Source of the DNA: Acidimicrobiia bacterium
GTDB lineage: Bacteria > Actinomycetota > Acidimicrobiia > Spongiisociales > UBA5794
Direction of reading: 5' to 3'
Length of the DNA: 11,845 nt
Assembly: GCA_013003515.1 (NCBI GenBank)
Contig: JABDIW010000414.1
Location: forward strand, 1-11,845
Shown here: positions 1 through 6,240 of the stretch, piece by piece
Position numbering within the stretch: position 1 is the stretch's first letter
Layout of the letters: every line of letters starts with the position of its first letter
The notes under the pieces: generated by a model
Told to the model about the DNA's origin: nothing
Database searches by the model: none
Seen by the model: only the letters and a program-made list of their open reading frames with translations
Made by a program: the position numbers and the translations under genes

Positions 1-818
1 AACTGCTCGGTGAAGGCCGTGTCGGCGAGGTCGTAGAGAAGGTCGACCTGGAGTTGAAGGGCGAGCTGCCTGCGATCACACAAGTCGAGCGCACCAACGG
101 TCGTCTCGATGTGCTGGGGGTGCGCACCCTCTCCTACACCTACCCGGGTTCTGACAACGGCATTCACGGCATCGACCTCGAGCTGCGCCGCGGCTCGTTC
201 ACCGTGGTCACGGGCAAGATCGGTTCGGGCAAGACGACGCTGCTGCGAGCCGTGCTCGGGCTGGTGCCTGCATCGGGTGAGATCACATGGAACGGAGAGC
301 GGGTCGACGACCCGGCGACGTTCTTCGTGCCACCCCGCGCCGCCTACACACCCCAGGTGCCGAAGCTGTTGTCGATGAGCCTGCGAGACAACCTCCGCCT
401 CGGTTCGGACAAGACCGACGCCGAGGTGATGGATGCCATCGCCGCTGCCGTGATGGAGCCGGACATGGAACACATGCCTTCTGGCCTCGACACCGAGGTG
501 GGGCCCCTGGGCGTCCGTCTCTCCGGCGGGCAGATCCAGCGCACGGCGGCGGCCCGAATGATGCTGCGGCACCCGGACCTGATGGTGTTCGACGATCTGT
601 CCAGCGCGCTCGACGTCACGACCGAACAGCAGCTGTGGGAGCGCCTCTTCGCAGAAGACCCTGATGTGACATCGCTCGTCGTGTCGCACCGCCGGGCCGC
701 CATGCGCCGCGCCGATCAGATCGTCGTGATGAGAGACGGTCACGTCGAAGCGGCCGGCACGCTCGAAGAGCTGGTCGACGTCAGCGAAGAGCTTCGCGAG
801 CTCTGGGCGACCGATTGA
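1..818 (+). CDS. ABC exporter, C-terminal nucleotide-binding domain (5' partial)
   Basis: ATP-binding domain of an ABC exporter, powering membrane transport by ATP hydrolysis; the substrate is unknown. The reading frame is open from base 3 with no stop, and a TTG at 54 is only an internal codon, so the gene enters from upstream, probably with a fused transmembrane domain. Counting from the codon at 54: Walker A GKIGSGKTT at 54-62, Q-loop YTPQVP near 98-103, signature LSGGQ at 156-160, Walker B LMVFDD at 176-181, D-loop SALD at 184-187 and switch His212. The residue after the Walker B Asp, normally the catalytic Glu, is Asp181, as in the degenerate site of heterodimeric exporters, so a partner subunit may lie upstream. 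The wording FFVPPRAAYTPQVP resembles type I exporter half-transporters with fused TMD and NBD (from memory). The stop overlaps the methyltransferase start by one base (TGATG). Confidence 0.9.
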   Translation, partial: LLGEGRVGEVVEKVDLELKGELPAITQVERTNGRLDVLGVRTLSYTYPGSDNGIHGIDLELRRGSFTVVTGKIGSGKTTLLRAVLGLVPASGEITWNGERVDDPATFFVPPRAAYTPQVPKLLSMSLRDNLRLGSDKTDAEVMDAIAAAVMEPDMEHMPSGLDTEVGPLGVRLSGGQIQRTAAARMMLRHPDLMVFDDLSSALDVTTEQQLWERLFAEDPDVTSLVVSHRRAAMRRADQIVVMRDGHVEAAGTLEELVDVSEELRELWATD

Positions 819-1426
819 TGGATCGGGAGGTGTGGTTCGAGACGCTGCGGCGCCGTGTGGCCGACTTCTACCTCTCCGACCCCGCCGACGAGTTCCGTCA
901 GTCAGGACGATCGGCCGGTGCGGAACGGTGGTTCGAGACCCGGCATTGCCTCGTCGAGGCGATCGACAGGTCCGGGGACTTCATGGACATCGGATGCGCC
1001 AACGGGCTGCTGCTCGACACGCTCATCGAGTGGCTGGGGCCCGATGGGCTGACGATCGTGCCTCACGGCATCGACTTCGTCCCTGAGCTGATCGAGCTGG
1101 CGAGGCGCCGCCACCCCCACCACGTCGACAACTTCTCGGTTGCCAACGTGTGGGACTGGGCGCCCGATCGGCGCTACGACTACGTGCGCACCAACGTCGA
1201 GTACGTTCCGGACACGGATCGAGCGGGCAACCTGCGCCGGTTGTTCGACGAGACCGTTGGTCCCGGAGGCCGCTTGATCGTCTGTCACTACGTCGGTGGC
1301 GGAAACCAGACCGATGACATCGCCGGTCTGATGAGATCGGTGGGTCTCGACGTCAGCGGCATCACCGGTGCCGACGGGGTAGCCGTGGCTTGGGTCGATG
1401 CGCCGGGGCGGTCTGCAGACTCCTAG
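818..1426 (+). CDS. class I SAM-dependent methyltransferase
   Basis: Probable S-adenosylmethionine-dependent methyltransferase of 202 residues, substrate unknown, cytosolic (no signal or membrane segment). Motif I, FMDIGCANG, lies at residues 55-63; an acidic strand end, HGIDFVPELIELA, at 83-95 fits the SAM ribose-binding Asp; YDYVRTNVEYVP at 120-131 fits motif IV; and GPGGRLIVCHYVG at 148-160 fits the post-motif helix and strand of the Rossmann fold. The ATG at 818 overlaps the ABC gene stop as TGATG; a TTG three bases earlier is possible but less likely. The overlap implies translational coupling with the exporter, so the two may act on the same compound, but that is inference. Its TAG stop at 1424 is also the first half of the TAGGCT promoter element of the next gene. 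Confidence 0.85.
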   Translation: MDREVWFETLRRRVADFYLSDPADEFRQSGRSAGAERWFETRHCLVEAIDRSGDFMDIGCANGLLLDTLIEWLGPDGLTIVPHGIDFVPELIELARRRHPHHVDNFSVANVWDWAPDRRYDYVRTNVEYVPDTDRAGNLRRLFDETVGPGGRLIVCHYVGGGNQTDDIAGLMRSVGLDVSGITGADGVAVAWVDAPGRSADS

Positions 1427-1429
1427 GCT
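1424..1429 (+). promoter_or_regulatory. -10 box (TAGGCT) of leaderless nif3-like gene
   Basis: TAGGCT fits the actinobacterial -10 pattern TAnnnT. It ends 7 nt before the ATG at 1437, which places transcription start on or next to the A of the start codon. There is no Shine-Dalgarno sequence before 1437. Its first three bases are the stop codon of the upstream methyltransferase. Confidence 0.65.
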
Positions 1430-1436
1430 CCCGTCC

Positions 1437-2513
1437 ATGCCGACGGTCGCCGAATTCATCACACTCCTGGGGACGATCGCTCCTTTCTCGAAGGCCGCAG
1501 GATGGGACCCTGTCGGGCTCCAGATCGGCGATCCGTCTGCTGAGGTGACCAGGGTCGCCGTGTGCCACGAAGTCACCGAATCCGTCCTTGCGGCCCTCGA
1601 CGACCAGGAGGAGGTCGACCTTGTCGTCGCTTACCACCCGCTGCTGTTCAAAGAGACCCGGTCGCTGGTGGCATCGACGAGGCCTGCGGGACGGGCGTTC
1701 CGATTGATTCGGTCGGGGACGGCGCTTGCGGTGGTCCACACCGCGTTCGATGTGGCCAGTGGCGGTGCTGCAGACGCTCTTGCCGCCGAGCTCGGGCTTG
1801 GAGACGTCCGCCCGTTCGGGCCGGTGTGGGGGGCGGATCGCGTCAAGGTCGTGACGTTTGTCCCCGAGCCCTTCGCCGACGACGTTGCGGATGCGATGGC
1901 GGGGGCGGGGGCCGGGTCGATGGGCGACTACACCGCCTGCTCGTTCCGGGTCTCGGGAACGGGAACCTTCCTCCCTGGCCCGCACGCCTCTCCGGCCCTC
2001 GGTGAACCGGGAGTCTTCAACCGGGAGCCCGAGGTTCGCATCGAGATGGTCGCTGACCCGGGCCGGGTAGAAGCGGTGGTGGCCGCCCTCGTGAGCGCGC
2101 ACCCCTATGAGGAACCGGTCATCGACATCAACGACCGACGCGGGGACGCCGGCATGATCGGTCGGGTTGGTCGTCTCGATTCCACGGTCGATGAGGTGGC
2201 CGCCCTCGCCGCCGAGCGTCTCGGGGCTGTCGTCCGGGTGGCCGGCTCGGGACCTGTCGAATCAGTCGCGGTCGTCCCCGGCAGCGGATCTGCCTTCATC
2301 GGCGCGGCAGCACCGATCGCCGACGTACTGGTCACCGGCGACGTGGGGCACCACAGAGCCCGTGACTCCGTTTCTCGCGGCCTGGCAGTGGTCGATCCGG
2401 GGCATGCCGAGACCGAACGACCCGGCATGCGCGCGCTGTACGCTGCCGTCTCCGAGATGACAGACGCAATCGACCTCACCGCAACCGACCCGACCCCGTG
2501 GAGGGGCATCTGA
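1437..2513 (+). CDS. Nif3-like dinuclear metal-centre protein (DUF34), long form
   Basis: Member of the Nif3/YbgI (DUF34) family, cytosolic toroidal oligomers with a two-metal site; the function is unsettled, with GTP cyclohydrolase I type 2-like and metal-handling roles proposed. The protein is 358 residues. The N-terminal half has DPVGLQIG at 24-31, YHPLLF at 66-71 (His67 ligand) and HTAFD at 101-105 (Asp105 ligand). The C-terminal half has DVLVTGDVGHH at 296-306 and GHAETE at 322-327 (His323 and Glu327, four apart as in E. coli YbgI). Between them, residues about 134-232, ending in HPYEEPVIDI, form the inserted PII/CutA-like domain of long Nif3 proteins. The usual HHP is YHP here, as in eukaryotic Nif3 proteins. 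I chose ATG 1437 over GTG 1398 because of homology and the promoter at 1424. The stop overlaps the next start as TGATG, matching the mycobacterial Rv2230c-Rv2229c order. Confidence 0.93.
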   Translation: MPTVAEFITLLGTIAPFSKAAGWDPVGLQIGDPSAEVTRVAVCHEVTESVLAALDDQEEVDLVVAYHPLLFKETRSLVASTRPAGRAFRLIRSGTALAVVHTAFDVASGGAADALAAELGLGDVRPFGPVWGADRVKVVTFVPEPFADDVADAMAGAGAGSMGDYTACSFRVSGTGTFLPGPHASPALGEPGVFNREPEVRIEMVADPGRVEAVVAALVSAHPYEEPVIDINDRRGDAGMIGRVGRLDSTVDEVAALAAERLGAVVRVAGSGPVESVAVVPGSGSAFIGAAAPIADVLVTGDVGHHRARDSVSRGLAVVDPGHAETERPGMRALYAAVSEMTDAIDLTATDPTPWRGI

Positions 2514-3226
2514 TGCTGAGCCCCACCGGTCTCGCCGATCTGCTCGATCTGCAGGCGGAAGACACAGATATCGATCGCCTCCTCCATCAGCGCGAGACAT
2601 TGCCGGAGCTGGAGAAGTACCGAGCTGCCGCTGCCGGCCTCGACAAGGTCGAGCGACGTCTGGCGGCGGCCTCCGAGGACCTCGCCGAAACGACCCGGAC
2701 GCTCGACAAGACGAGCGGCGAGTTGGAGATCGCCGAGATCAAGCTCGGCCAGGAGGAGAATCGCCTCTTCGCCGGGGGGATGTCGGCTCGGGAGACCGAG
2801 CACATGCGGGACGAGGTGCAGATGTTGCGGCGCAACATTGGTGCCATGGAGGACGAGGTCCTGGCACTGATGGAACAGCGGGAGACGCAGGAACAGGATG
2901 TCACGGCTATCACCGCCGAAAGGGATGCGGCGGCTTCAGCCAAGTCGGAGCTGGAGGCCGAGATCTCCAAGCAGTGGGGCATGATCGATGCCGACATCGC
3001 CAAACACGAGGCTCGCAAGGCCGACATCGTGCCGTCCATTCCCGAGGACCTGGTCGAGTTGTACGAGGAACTCCGTCAGGGCAAGGAGCGCACGGCCGTG
3101 GGTCGTCTGTCCGAGGACGGGACGTGTGGCGTGTGTCACCTCAAGCTGTCGCGGGCCGAGGTCGCCGAGGCGACGAAGGCAGACCCGCCACGGTGTCTGC
3201 ACTGTCGCCGGATACTCGTTCCCTGA
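2513..3226 (+). CDS. C4-type zinc-ribbon coiled-coil protein (DUF164 family)
   Basis: A 237-residue protein with a long charged alpha-helical coiled coil (about residues 10-170, rich in Glu, Lys, Arg and Ala heptads, containing MSARETEHMRDEV at 90-102) followed by a C-terminal zinc ribbon with Cys205-x2-Cys208 and Cys228-x2-Cys231. This is the DUF164/zf-RING_7 architecture (mycobacterial Rv2229c; H. pylori HP0958/FlgZ is a related coiled-coil zinc-ribbon protein). It is probably a nucleic-acid- or protein-binding adaptor; the exact role is unknown. The ATG at 2513 overlaps the Nif3 stop and has GGAGGGG at about 2500-2506 as ribosome binding site, which decides against the GTG at 2498. The next gene begins directly after its stop codon. 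Confidence 0.92.
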   Translation: MLSPTGLADLLDLQAEDTDIDRLLHQRETLPELEKYRAAAAGLDKVERRLAAASEDLAETTRTLDKTSGELEIAEIKLGQEENRLFAGGMSARETEHMRDEVQMLRRNIGAMEDEVLALMEQRETQEQDVTAITAERDAAASAKSELEAEISKQWGMIDADIAKHEARKADIVPSIPEDLVELYEELRQGKERTAVGRLSEDGTCGVCHLKLSRAEVAEATKADPPRCLHCRRILVP

Positions 3227-3772
3227 GTGCTCTTCTGGCATCTCGGCGCCACGACCCTCCTCGTCCGGTACACGTTCCGTGACGAGCGGATGGACCTCCG
3301 CACTCTGGCTCTCGGAGCTGTCGTTGCCGACCTGATCGATACGCCCGTCGGCCTCGCCCTCTTCGCCTCCACGAGCAGCATCCTCTTGGTCGCTCATTCG
3401 CTCCTCGTTGCCGCTCTCGTGATGATCGGTGTGGTCCTGGTGACCCGGCGAGGGAGACCCCGGCGACGGTGGATGGCCATCCCGGTTGCGATGCTGATGC
3501 ACCTCCTGTTGGACGGGATGTGGTCTCACCCGGAGTCGCTGTTGTGGCCGTTCTTCGGGTTCGACTTCGCACCATCGGGGTTCGAGACGGCCGGTGCGTA
3601 TCTGGAGGCGATCGTCACGGACCCGTTGCGATGGGCCGGAGAGGCCTTCGGGCTCGCCTATCTGGTGTACCTGTGGCGGGCCGGCGGACTCTCGGATCGA
3701 GAGGCGCGCCGGGAGTTCACACGCACGGGCATCATTCATGTGCCGATCGGCGTGTCCGATTCGCCATCCTGA
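3227..3772 (+). CDS. multi-pass membrane protein, YdjM/DUF457-like (putative metal-dependent hydrolase)
   Basis: A 181-residue membrane protein with hydrophobic stretches at about 26-48, 52-73, 84-96 and 138-150. It carries the His/Asp pattern of the YdjM-like 'membrane-bound metal-dependent hydrolase' family: His5 near the N terminus, Asp35 and Asp38 in ADLIDTPVG, His57-Ser58, His92-x3-Asp96 in MHLLLDGMWSHP, then LLWPFFG. These could form a metal site in or at the membrane, but activity is inferred from family resemblance. GTG 3227 immediately follows the TGA of the zinc-ribbon gene, so translation is probably coupled; I see no Shine-Dalgarno sequence. In mycobacteria this slot after Nif3 and the zinc ribbon holds an RNase H/phosphatase fusion (Rv2228c). 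The last 41 bases overlap the convergent TSUP gene. Confidence 0.75.
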   Translation: MLFWHLGATTLLVRYTFRDERMDLRTLALGAVVADLIDTPVGLALFASTSSILLVAHSLLVAALVMIGVVLVTRRGRPRRRWMAIPVAMLMHLLLDGMWSHPESLLWPFFGFDFAPSGFETAGAYLEAIVTDPLRWAGEAFGLAYLVYLWRAGGLSDREARREFTRTGIIHVPIGVSDSPS

Positions 3773-4106
3773 TCGCAATCAGCACCAGGAACGCAGCAAA
3801 CAGCCGTCGCAGAGCCGAGGGATCGATGGCGAGGGCGAGCCGGGACCCGAGCACTCCGCCGATGGCGCCGGTCACGGCAAGCGGCCACACGGTTCGCCAA
3901 TCCACGCGGCCGTGGCGGTGGTGAGTCGCGGCCCCCACGAGCACCGTGGCGACGATGACGACGAGTGAGGTGCCTTGAGCCGTCTGCTGCTCGAACTCGA
4001 ACAGGATGACGAGAGCGGGCACGAAGATCACGCCACCGCCGATGCCGAGCAGCGATGCCGCCGCGCCGGCGCCGAGACCGAGGAGTACGTAGCCGACGAT
4101 TTCCAT
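3732..4106 (-). CDS. half-size TauE/SafE (TSUP) membrane protein, second of pair
   Basis: A 124-residue membrane protein matching one half (about four transmembrane helices) of the TSUP family, which exports sulfite, sulfonates and related organic anions; full-length members are about 250 residues with two repeats. Residues 5-35 hold the first helix and the signature LLGIGGGVIFVP, followed by AQGTSLVVIVAT near 43-54, GRVDW near 66-70, IGGVLGSRLA near 81-90 and a last helix at about 104-116. The ATG at 4106 overlaps the stop of the upstream half as TGATG. An in-frame start at 4250 would add 48 arginine-rich residues that are merely a shadow of the upstream gene, so I rejected it. Its 3' end overlaps the convergent membrane-protein gene. 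It probably works as a complex with the other half. Confidence 0.85.
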   Translation of the reverse strand: MEIVGYVLLGLGAGAAASLLGIGGGVIFVPALVILFEFEQQTAQGTSLVVIVATVLVGAATHHRHGRVDWRTVWPLAVTGAIGGVLGSRLALAIDPSALRRLFAAFLVLIAIRMANRTRRSAHE

Positions 4107-4462
4107 CAGATCGCCAATCTCACGGCTGCTACGAGCAGGATGACGACGAAGGCCCGGGCCAGCCAGTGCACCGGCACGTGCTCGATGAACCGGGCGCCGA
4201 GGAATGCGCCGAAGACGCTGCCTGCGGCGATGGAGGCCGCAGCGCTCCAATCGACTGCGTCTCCAAGGGCGAAGCTGGCCGCACCGGCAGCCGCAGAGAA
4301 GATGATGGTGGCGACCGATGTGCCGCTGGCCCGCGACTGGGCGAAGCCGAGGAGAAGCACGAGTCCGGGGACGATGACCACTCCGCCGCCGATCCCGAAA
4401 AGGCCGGCCACGAAGCCGGCGAAGAGGCCGAGGGCGAGGGTCATGGCGGGGCGGGGAGTCAC
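4106..4462 (-). CDS. half-size TauE/SafE (TSUP) membrane protein, first of pair
   Basis: A 118-residue membrane protein, the other half-length TSUP unit. Signature FGIGGGVVIVPGL at 22-34, RASGTSVATIIFSAAAG near 44-60, DAVDW at 68-72, FGAFLGARF at 84-92 and a final helix near 102-117 line up position by position with the downstream gene, so the pair arose by duplication or by fission of a two-repeat ancestor. I chose the GTG at 4462 because TACCAT (4471-4476, minus strand) lies 8 nt before it, fitting a leaderless start; an ATG at 4444 is the alternative and would lose six residues. It is divergent from the lipoprotein gene at 4496. The transported anion cannot be read from the sequence. Confidence 0.85.
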   Translation of the reverse strand: MTPRPAMTLALGLFAGFVAGLFGIGGGVVIVPGLVLLLGFAQSRASGTSVATIIFSAAAGAASFALGDAVDWSAAASIAAGSVFGAFLGARFIEHVPVHWLARAFVVILLVAAVRLAI

Positions 4463-4470
4463 GGCGGGTG

Positions 4471-4476
4471 ATGGTA
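4471..4476 (-). promoter_or_regulatory. -10 box (TACCAT) of the TSUP pair
   Basis: On the minus strand TACCAT (TAnnnT) ends 8 nt before the GTG at 4462, predicting a leaderless or near-leaderless transcript for the two TSUP genes. It lies only 6 nt from the oppositely directed -10 box of the lipoprotein gene. Confidence 0.5.
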
Positions 4477-4482
4477 GGTGGC

Positions 4483-4488
4483 TAACTT
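4483..4488 (+). promoter_or_regulatory. -10 box (TAACTT) of leaderless lipoprotein gene
   Basis: TAACTT ends 7 nt before the ATG at 4496, with no Shine-Dalgarno sequence in between. This supports 4496 over the GTG at 4478, which would put the -10 box inside the coding sequence. Confidence 0.55.
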
Positions 4489-4495
4489 CGCCCTG

Positions 4496-5161
4496 ATGCG
4501 TTTCGGAGTTCTCGTGCTCGCATGTGTTGGTCTCGTCACGGCGTGTGGCGGCGGCACCACCGACCCAACGGCCCCCGCTCCGGCCTCTGCTCCCGAGGAG
4601 GCGATCACCCGTTGGCTCGATGCGGTGGGGCGAGTCGACACCGCAGAGCTGCGGGTCATGGTGGAGCCACGAGGTCTGGCAGTCTTGCTGGGGCTGGAGA
4701 ACCGGCTGAGTGCCGGCGAGATCCTCGCCCTCATCGACGAGGGAGTCCCGGAGGCGACGCTCGAGTCCTACTGGTCGTCATTTCGGGCCGACTTCGAGGC
4801 GTTCACCCTCGACGGGGTTGCCACCATCGAGCTGGGCGCCGCCTTCCCGTTCACCGTGCGCGATCAGTTGTATGCCGCGGTCCCTGCCACCGGGCCTGGG
4901 GGAGGCACGACCGAGATCATCGCCGCCGAGACCAACGGGTTCTGGCGGGTCGACTTCATGGCGACCTTCGGTCCTGGATTCGTGCGTGCCTTCGACAGGT
5001 TCTTCGCTGCCGAAACGGAGGAAGTGCGGTCCATCGCAGAGATGGTCGACGTTCCGTTGCGCGCCGGGATGTCACGGGAGCCGGGAACCGAGATCTCGGA
5101 CGAGCTGTCGGCAGAGATCGATGTGCTCCTGGAGCGGCTCGAGGTGCTGATCAGTCCGTAG
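4496..5161 (+). CDS. lipoprotein of unknown function
   Basis: A 221-residue exported lipoprotein. The N terminus is a short signal peptide with a single Arg at position 2, a hydrophobic core and lipobox VTAC with Cys17, then Gly/Thr/Pro/Ala-rich linker to about residue 33. The mature part is acidic and mixed alpha/beta (EEAITRWLDAVGRVDTAELR near 34-53, FWRVDFMATFGPGF near 148-161), reminiscent of the small fold in proteins that compute or bind at the cell surface, but I do not recognise a family. I chose ATG 4496 because it gives a compact signal peptide and matches the -10 box at 4483; GTG 4478 would add six residues. Its stop overlaps the convergent F420 oxidoreductase gene by 11 bases. Confidence 0.8.
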   Translation: MRFGVLVLACVGLVTACGGGTTDPTAPAPASAPEEAITRWLDAVGRVDTAELRVMVEPRGLAVLLGLENRLSAGEILALIDEGVPEATLESYWSSFRADFEAFTLDGVATIELGAAFPFTVRDQLYAAVPATGPGGGTTEIIAAETNGFWRVDFMATFGPGFVRAFDRFFAAETEEVRSIAEMVDVPLRAGMSREPGTEISDELSAEIDVLLERLEVLISP

Positions 5162-6143
5162 CGAGTGCCCGGAGCCGCGGCAGCACCTCAGCACCGAGCA
5201 TGGCGATCGTCGCCTCCTGATCGACCGACGTCGTCTGGATGGCGACCACTTCGGCGCCGATGCCCTCCACGAGGGGCCGATAGGCCTCCACGTAGTCGTC
5301 GGGCCCCTTGACGATGGTGTAGCGGCTCAGGATCTCGGCACGGTCCATCTGGTCGGCGACCTTGCGGAGCTCGGCCGGATCGACGGCCTCGAGGCGACCC
5401 GGCGCCCGCAAACCGCGCCATGCCCCCAGCGTCGACCATGCCTCGTCCTCGTGTTCGGCGAGCACGGTCCAGCGGCTGGCGAGCACCCGGGGTGCTGCCC
5501 GGCCGGCTTCGGCAGCCGCTTCCCGGGCCGGGTTGATCACCCGCTCCATGGTCTCTTCGGGAACCTTGACCGACGTGATGATGCCTTCGCCGAGCCGTGC
5601 GGCCAGCGCCGCCGACTTGGGTCCCCCGGCTGCCATCCAGATCGGGACGTCGCCGATCGGCGGGCTGTACAGCTTGGCCCGGTCGGTCGTGTAGTACTCG
5701 CCGTCAAACGTCAGCTTCTCGCCGTCGAGGAGCCGGCGCATGATCTGGAGGGCTTCGTTCATCCGGGCGGCCCGCTCGGCGTACTTGGGGAACGGGTACC
5801 CGAGGGGGCCCTCGTTGATGTTCTCCCCGGTGCCGACCCCGAGATGGAAGCGACCACCCGAGAGGCGGTCGAGTGTCGCTGCCGCCTGGGCAACGATCGC
5901 CGGGTGATACCGGAACAGGGGCGTGGTCACGCCGGTGGCGATCTCCACGCGCTCGGTGACCTGGGCCATCGCCCCGATCGTGGAGTATGCGAAGCCCGAC
6001 GCCGAGTGGTCGTCCACCCACGGGTGGAAGTGCTCCGAGACGAGGAGGAAGTCGAACCCAGCCTCCTCGGCCAACCGGGCGTGCCGGACGAGGACCTCGG
6101 GCTGGAACTGCTCATGACCACAGAAGTAGGCGAGTTTTACCAT
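5151..6143 (-). CDS. LLM-class F420-dependent oxidoreductase, FGD-like
   Basis: A 330-residue TIM-barrel enzyme of the bacterial luciferase-like superfamily, closest in wording to F420-dependent glucose-6-phosphate dehydrogenase (FGD) relatives (TIGR03557-type). Hand alignment to M. tuberculosis FGD1 finds equivalents of Glu13 (Glu11), His40 (His38), Trp44 (Trp42), Glu109 (Glu107, in GTGENINE), Thr195 (Thr190), Lys198 (Lys193) and Arg283 (Arg274). Asp39 is Glu37 and Lys259 is Arg250. The phosphate-binding set is therefore nearly kept, but this wider subfamily also contains enzymes acting on other alcohols, so the substrate is open. A role implies the host makes coenzyme F420. The ATG at 6143 sits 6 nt after TAGGGT (leaderless). 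No operon partner is visible; it ends against the convergent lipoprotein gene. Confidence 0.9.
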   Translation of the reverse strand: MVKLAYFCGHEQFQPEVLVRHARLAEEAGFDFLLVSEHFHPWVDDHSASGFAYSTIGAMAQVTERVEIATGVTTPLFRYHPAIVAQAAATLDRLSGGRFHLGVGTGENINEGPLGYPFPKYAERAARMNEALQIMRRLLDGEKLTFDGEYYTTDRAKLYSPPIGDVPIWMAAGGPKSAALAARLGEGIITSVKVPEETMERVINPAREAAAEAGRAAPRVLASRWTVLAEHEDEAWSTLGAWRGLRAPGRLEAVDPAELRKVADQMDRAEILSRYTIVKGPDDYVEAYRPLVEGIGAEVVAIQTTSVDQEATIAMLGAEVLPRLRALATD

Positions 6144-6149
6144 TGGGCG

Positions 6150-6155
6150 ACCCTA
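6150..6155 (-). promoter_or_regulatory. -10 box (TAGGGT) of leaderless F420 oxidoreductase gene
   Basis: On the minus strand TAGGGT is followed by six bases and then the ATG at 6143; there is no room for a Shine-Dalgarno sequence, so translation is probably leaderless. Confidence 0.6.
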
Positions 6156-6180
6156 GTGATCCTCGGAAATCCACCAGAAA

Positions 6181-6192
6181 CCTCGTGCGAGG
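6181..6192. repeat. short inverted repeat in divergent intergenic region
   Basis: CCTCG-TG-CGAGG is a perfect 5-bp inverted repeat with a 2-base centre, between the divergent oxidoreductase and channel genes, about 50 bases before the channel start. It could be an operator or chance; there is only one copy. Confidence 0.3.
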
Positions 6193-6240
6193 CTGCAGAG
6201 TCAAACCCACCGGAGTCGATCAGCGCGAGAGGAGCCCTCC

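Noticed and set aside
1362..2102. Minus-strand ORF of 246 codons
   Set aside because: It is antisense to the Nif3-like gene, whose metal-ligand motifs establish the real frame.
2936..3778. Minus-strand ORF of 280 codons
   Set aside because: It crosses the ends of two convincing plus-strand genes and has low-complexity, charged shadow-frame composition.
4100..4112. Frameshift splitting one TSUP gene
   Set aside because: The second half has its own ATG in a TGATG overlap, both halves are full repeat units and the upstream promoter serves both, so a natural split is the simpler reading.
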